64,000 nucleotides of DNA from Cytophagales bacterium. Lineage in GTDB: Bacteria > Bacteroidota > Bacteroidia > Cytophagales > Cyclobacteriaceae. Shown piece after piece: positions 61,292-64,000 of this stretch. The stretch spans positions 1 to 64,000 of the forward strand of contig JANYHW010000132.1 in assembly GCA_025358885.1 (NCBI GenBank), given 5' to 3'. The first letter of the stretch is position 1, and the number at the start of each line of letters is the position of its first letter. Under the pieces are notes generated by a model. That model was not told the origin of the DNA, ran no database searches, and was given only the letters and a program-made list of their open reading frames with translations. The position numbers were made by a program, and so were the translations under genes.

Positions 61292-62344
61292 ATGTTAAAT
61301 CATGATCTTCGTATCATGAGAATCGTTATCGCCTCGGTGCTGAGTTGTATGTTGTTGGTCTCCTGTAAAGATTCAGGAGAGAAATGCGCTTTCATCCCGG
61401 AGACAAGCTCCGTAAAAATCAATCTTCAGTTTGAATCACTTGAGGATTCCTTGCCAGCCATCACCACAAAGCCACAGTTGGTCCATTTTCTCACTATCCA
61501 TCCGGAAGTGCGTGATCTTTTTTTTAACCGTCAAAACTATCCAAGTGATTCCGCCTTCATTAATGGACTCTTTGAACGCTTTACCAACCCACACCTTGAC
61601 ACCTTGCTGCAGGAAACACACCGGGTCTTTGGAAATGGCCATGACCTCAAAAGTGAATTTGAAAAAGCCTTTACCAACCTGAAGTATTATTATCCTGATT
61701 TTCAACCTCCGCGAATTCAAACCGTTATTACCGGTCTTGAAAGTGATTTGTTCGTCAGCGATTCTCTCGTCATTGTTGGGCTTGACTATTTCCTCGGGGA
61801 AGGCGCCAAATACCGGCCGAGTATGTTTGATTACATGTTGAGGAGATATAATAAGAATTTCATTGTGCCCTCTGTTCTTTTGCTTACGTCTATCGACAGC
61901 CGGTTTAATAAAATTGACCTGAACGACAAGACTGTTCTCGCCGACATGATTGGATATGGGAAGGCATACTATTTTACGAAAATGATGATGCCCTGCACCC
62001 CCGATAGCATTTTGATCGGCTATACAAGAAAAGAAATTGAAGGGTCCCGTGAGTTTGAAAACCTGATCTGGTCAAGACTCGTTGAGGACGAGGTCCTGTA
62101 TTCCACCAGCCACCTGCTGAAGCAAACATTTATCTCCGAGCGCCCCAAAACCATTGAGGTAGGTGAGCAATGTCCCGGCCGCATCGGGCAATGGGTCGGT
62201 TGGCAAATGGTTAAGAAATATGCAGAGACCCACCCGGATGTAAATCTCCCTCAATTGATGGAGATGCAGGACGCGTCCAAATTCTTCAAAGATTCGGGGT
62301 ACAAGCCCCAGGTTGTTAAAGTACCGGGGAAAGAGAAAGCCTAA
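61292..62344 (+). CDS. gldB: Gliding motility lipoprotein GldB-like
   Basis: Lipobox LLVSCKD; FLTIHPEVRDLFFNRQNYPSDSAFINGLFERFTNPHLDTLLQE...KYYYPDFQPPRIQTVITGL...GLDYFLGEGAKYRP. Confidence 0.85.
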   Translation: MLNHDLRIMRIVIASVLSCMLLVSCKDSGEKCAFIPETSSVKINLQFESLEDSLPAITTKPQLVHFLTIHPEVRDLFFNRQNYPSDSAFINGLFERFTNPHLDTLLQETHRVFGNGHDLKSEFEKAFTNLKYYYPDFQPPRIQTVITGLESDLFVSDSLVIVGLDYFLGEGAKYRPSMFDYMLRRYNKNFIVPSVLLLTSIDSRFNKIDLNDKTVLADMIGYGKAYYFTKMMMPCTPDSILIGYTRKEIEGSREFENLIWSRLVEDEVLYSTSHLLKQTFISERPKTIEVGEQCPGRIGQWVGWQMVKKYAETHPDVNLPQLMEMQDASKFFKDSGYKPQVVKVPGKEKA

Positions 62345-62466
62345 CGGCTCTATTTCTTTCTCTATTTCTTTTTTGAGTCCTCAAAGTATTCTTCACACGC
62401 AGCAACGAATAGGTTCTTCATGATGACTATCTTAAAATTGCTACCTAAATTACCAAAAAGAACCTC

Positions 62467-63663
62467 ATGAACTCCTCCTCCTTTATAAAGCTTTCCCTCA
62501 TGATGCTTCTCCAGTATTTTATCTGGGGGGCATGGTATGTGACCATGGGGACATACATGTCAGAGTTCCTGCAATCCAGCGGTGTACAAATTGGTGCGGC
62601 ATACAGTGCACTTGCCATTGCCACCATGATCTCTCCATTTTTCATCGGCCTTGTTGCCGATCGGTTCTTCGCTGCGCAACGCATCATGGGAGTACTGCAC
62701 CTTGCCGGAGCCTTATTGTTATACCTCGCCACGACGGTGACCGGCAACACCGCATTCTATTGGGTGATCCTGGTTTATTCCCTCCTCTACATGCCAACGA
62801 TCGCGCTCAGCAACAGCATTGCTTTCCACCAGATGACCGACCCCGGCAAACAATTTCCATGGATCCGGGTGTTTGGTACACTGGGATGGATCATCGCCGG
62901 GCTCATGATTGGGTTTCTTTCCATTGAAAAGACTTCGTCAACTTTTTACATGGCTGCTACAGCCTCCGCCGCGCTTGGGCTCCTTAGCTTTATCTTACCA
63001 AGCACACCGCCCAAAGGAAAAGATGCAAATGCGTCCGCTTCGGCTGCCCTTGGCACTGATGCATTTGTCCTGTTCAGGGACCGCCCCTACCTTATCTTCT
63101 TCATCGCGGCTATTCTCGTTTGTATTCCACTCTCCTTTTACTACGGATTCGCCAACGTATTCCTCAACGAGCTCGGTATGGAGAATGCAGCCAGCAAGAT
63201 GATCCTCGGCCAGGTCTCGGAAGCTGTTTTTATTCTAGCGATTCCATTCCTGTTCAACAGCATCGGCGTTAAGAAAATGTTGCTGTTGGGCATGGTCGCC
63301 TGGATACTGCGTTATGTCTGCTTCTCTTTTGGAAACATCAACGCCAATCAGTGGATGCTATATGCGGGCATTGTCCTCCACGGCATTTGCTATGATTTCT
63401 TCTTTGTCACCGGCTACATGTACACGGAAAAGAAAGCGGGTGAGAAAATCAAAAATGCCGCCCAGGGACTTTTCACTTTTGCCACCTATGGACTGGGTAT
63501 GTTCATCGGTACCTGGTTTTCAGGATTCACCACGGAGTATTATACACAAGATGGCGTCCATGATTGGCAACACATCTGGTCGGTGCCGGCATATATCGCA
63601 GTTGCCGTGATGATTTATTTTGTTTTGTTTTTCAGAGAAAAAAAAGAAATTCAAGCGAGTTAA
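62467..63663 (+). CDS. MFS transporter, nucleoside:H+ symporter (NupG-like)
   Basis: LSLMMLLQYFIWGAWYVTMGTYMSEFLQSSGVQIGAAYS. Confidence 0.88.
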   Translation: MNSSSFIKLSLMMLLQYFIWGAWYVTMGTYMSEFLQSSGVQIGAAYSALAIATMISPFFIGLVADRFFAAQRIMGVLHLAGALLLYLATTVTGNTAFYWVILVYSLLYMPTIALSNSIAFHQMTDPGKQFPWIRVFGTLGWIIAGLMIGFLSIEKTSSTFYMAATASAALGLLSFILPSTPPKGKDANASASAALGTDAFVLFRDRPYLIFFIAAILVCIPLSFYYGFANVFLNELGMENAASKMILGQVSEAVFILAIPFLFNSIGVKKMLLLGMVAWILRYVCFSFGNINANQWMLYAGIVLHGICYDFFFVTGYMYTEKKAGEKIKNAAQGLFTFATYGLGMFIGTWFSGFTTEYYTQDGVHDWQHIWSVPAYIAVAVMIYFVLFFREKKEIQAS

Positions 63664-63666
63664 ATT

Positions 63667-63718
63667 GTTGTTCGTTGTTCCTTGACCGTTATGCGGTCTC
63701 TCACGAATAACGAACAAC
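63667..63718. repeat. Nested imperfect inverted repeat
   Basis: TTGTTGTTCGTTGTTC...ACCG-TTAT-GCGGT...GAATAACGAACAACCAACAAC. Confidence 0.55.
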
Positions 63719-63735
63719 CAACAACCATAAGGATC

Positions 63736-64000
63736 ATGAACATTTCCATGTTAGGCTCGGGGTTTATCGGGCGCTTTTATGCGGACTCCTTGCAGGGCTA
63801 CCGAAGCAAGGACAAGGTGGTGAGCATCTATTCGCGTAAAGAGGACAGCGCCAGAAAATTTGCTGCGGATTATCAAGTTCCCCATGTCACCACTTCGATG
63901 GAAGAATCGATTGCCCGCACGGAGGTTCAGGTGGTGTGCATCGCCCTGCCCAATGACCTGCATGAACAAGCTGTGATGTTGTGCTGCAAACACAAGAAGG
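63736..64000 (+). CDS. Gfo/Idh/MocA family oxidoreductase, partial at right edge
   Basis: MNISMLGSGFIGRFYADSLQGYRSKDKVVSIYSRKEDSARKFAADYQVPHVTTSMEESI...VVCIALPNDLHEQAV; not in ORF track as a plus-strand ORF. Confidence 0.87.
   Translation, partial: MNISMLGSGFIGRFYADSLQGYRSKDKVVSIYSRKEDSARKFAADYQVPHVTTSMEESIARTEVQVVCIALPNDLHEQAVMLCCKHKK

Noticed and set aside
1-64000. tRNA/rRNA genes, CRISPR arrays, prophage or IS elements
   Set aside because: Intergenic regions were read for tRNA-like cloverleaf/T-loop sequence, regularly spaced repeats and transposase motifs; none found by eye. tRNAscan or CRISPR tools would be needed to be certain.

Overview
64-kb chromosomal window that looks like a Bacteroidetes/Cytophagales-type genome (gliding genes gldB, gldD and gldE; TAnnTTTG-type -7 promoter boxes; essentially no Shine-Dalgarno sequences). 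Coding density is high and content is mostly housekeeping: recG, gldD-gldE-ssb-mutY-HU, rng, htpG, lipB, threonine synthase, metK, raiA/hpf, xer, rpsU, ugd-uxs-rfbB-rfbA, rimP-nusA-infB, htrA/degQ, ispH, a TonB receptor, an ECF sigma/anti-sigma pair, an FtsX/MacB-type permease, pdxJ, and a cluster of AhpD/carboxymuconolactone-decarboxylase-like paralogs around an MFS transporter. I saw no rRNA, tRNA, CRISPR array, prophage, IS element or recognisable defence system. Genes absent from the ORF track that I could read directly: a partial S13/PBP4-type peptidase at the left edge, a 29-aa AURKAIP1/COX24 (mS38-like) protein, a 57-aa YodC/DUF2158-like protein, a possible 34-aa single-TM protein between 22-bp inverted repeats, and a partial Gfo/Idh/MocA oxidoreductase at the right edge. 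The most interesting signals are regulatory or small-scale: (i) a matched divergent pair of TGCAACATCC-N12-GTGTC elements between the ECF sigma gene and a small membrane protein; (ii) a TetR-operator-like palindrome on the -33 element of an acyl-CoA dehydrogenase promoter; (iii) a lemA gene with two adjacent lesions; (iv) an ispH reading frame with 41 plausible N-terminal codons but no canonical start; (v) a terminator-like hairpin in the rimP leader. I did not find a convincing wholly new multi-gene system.
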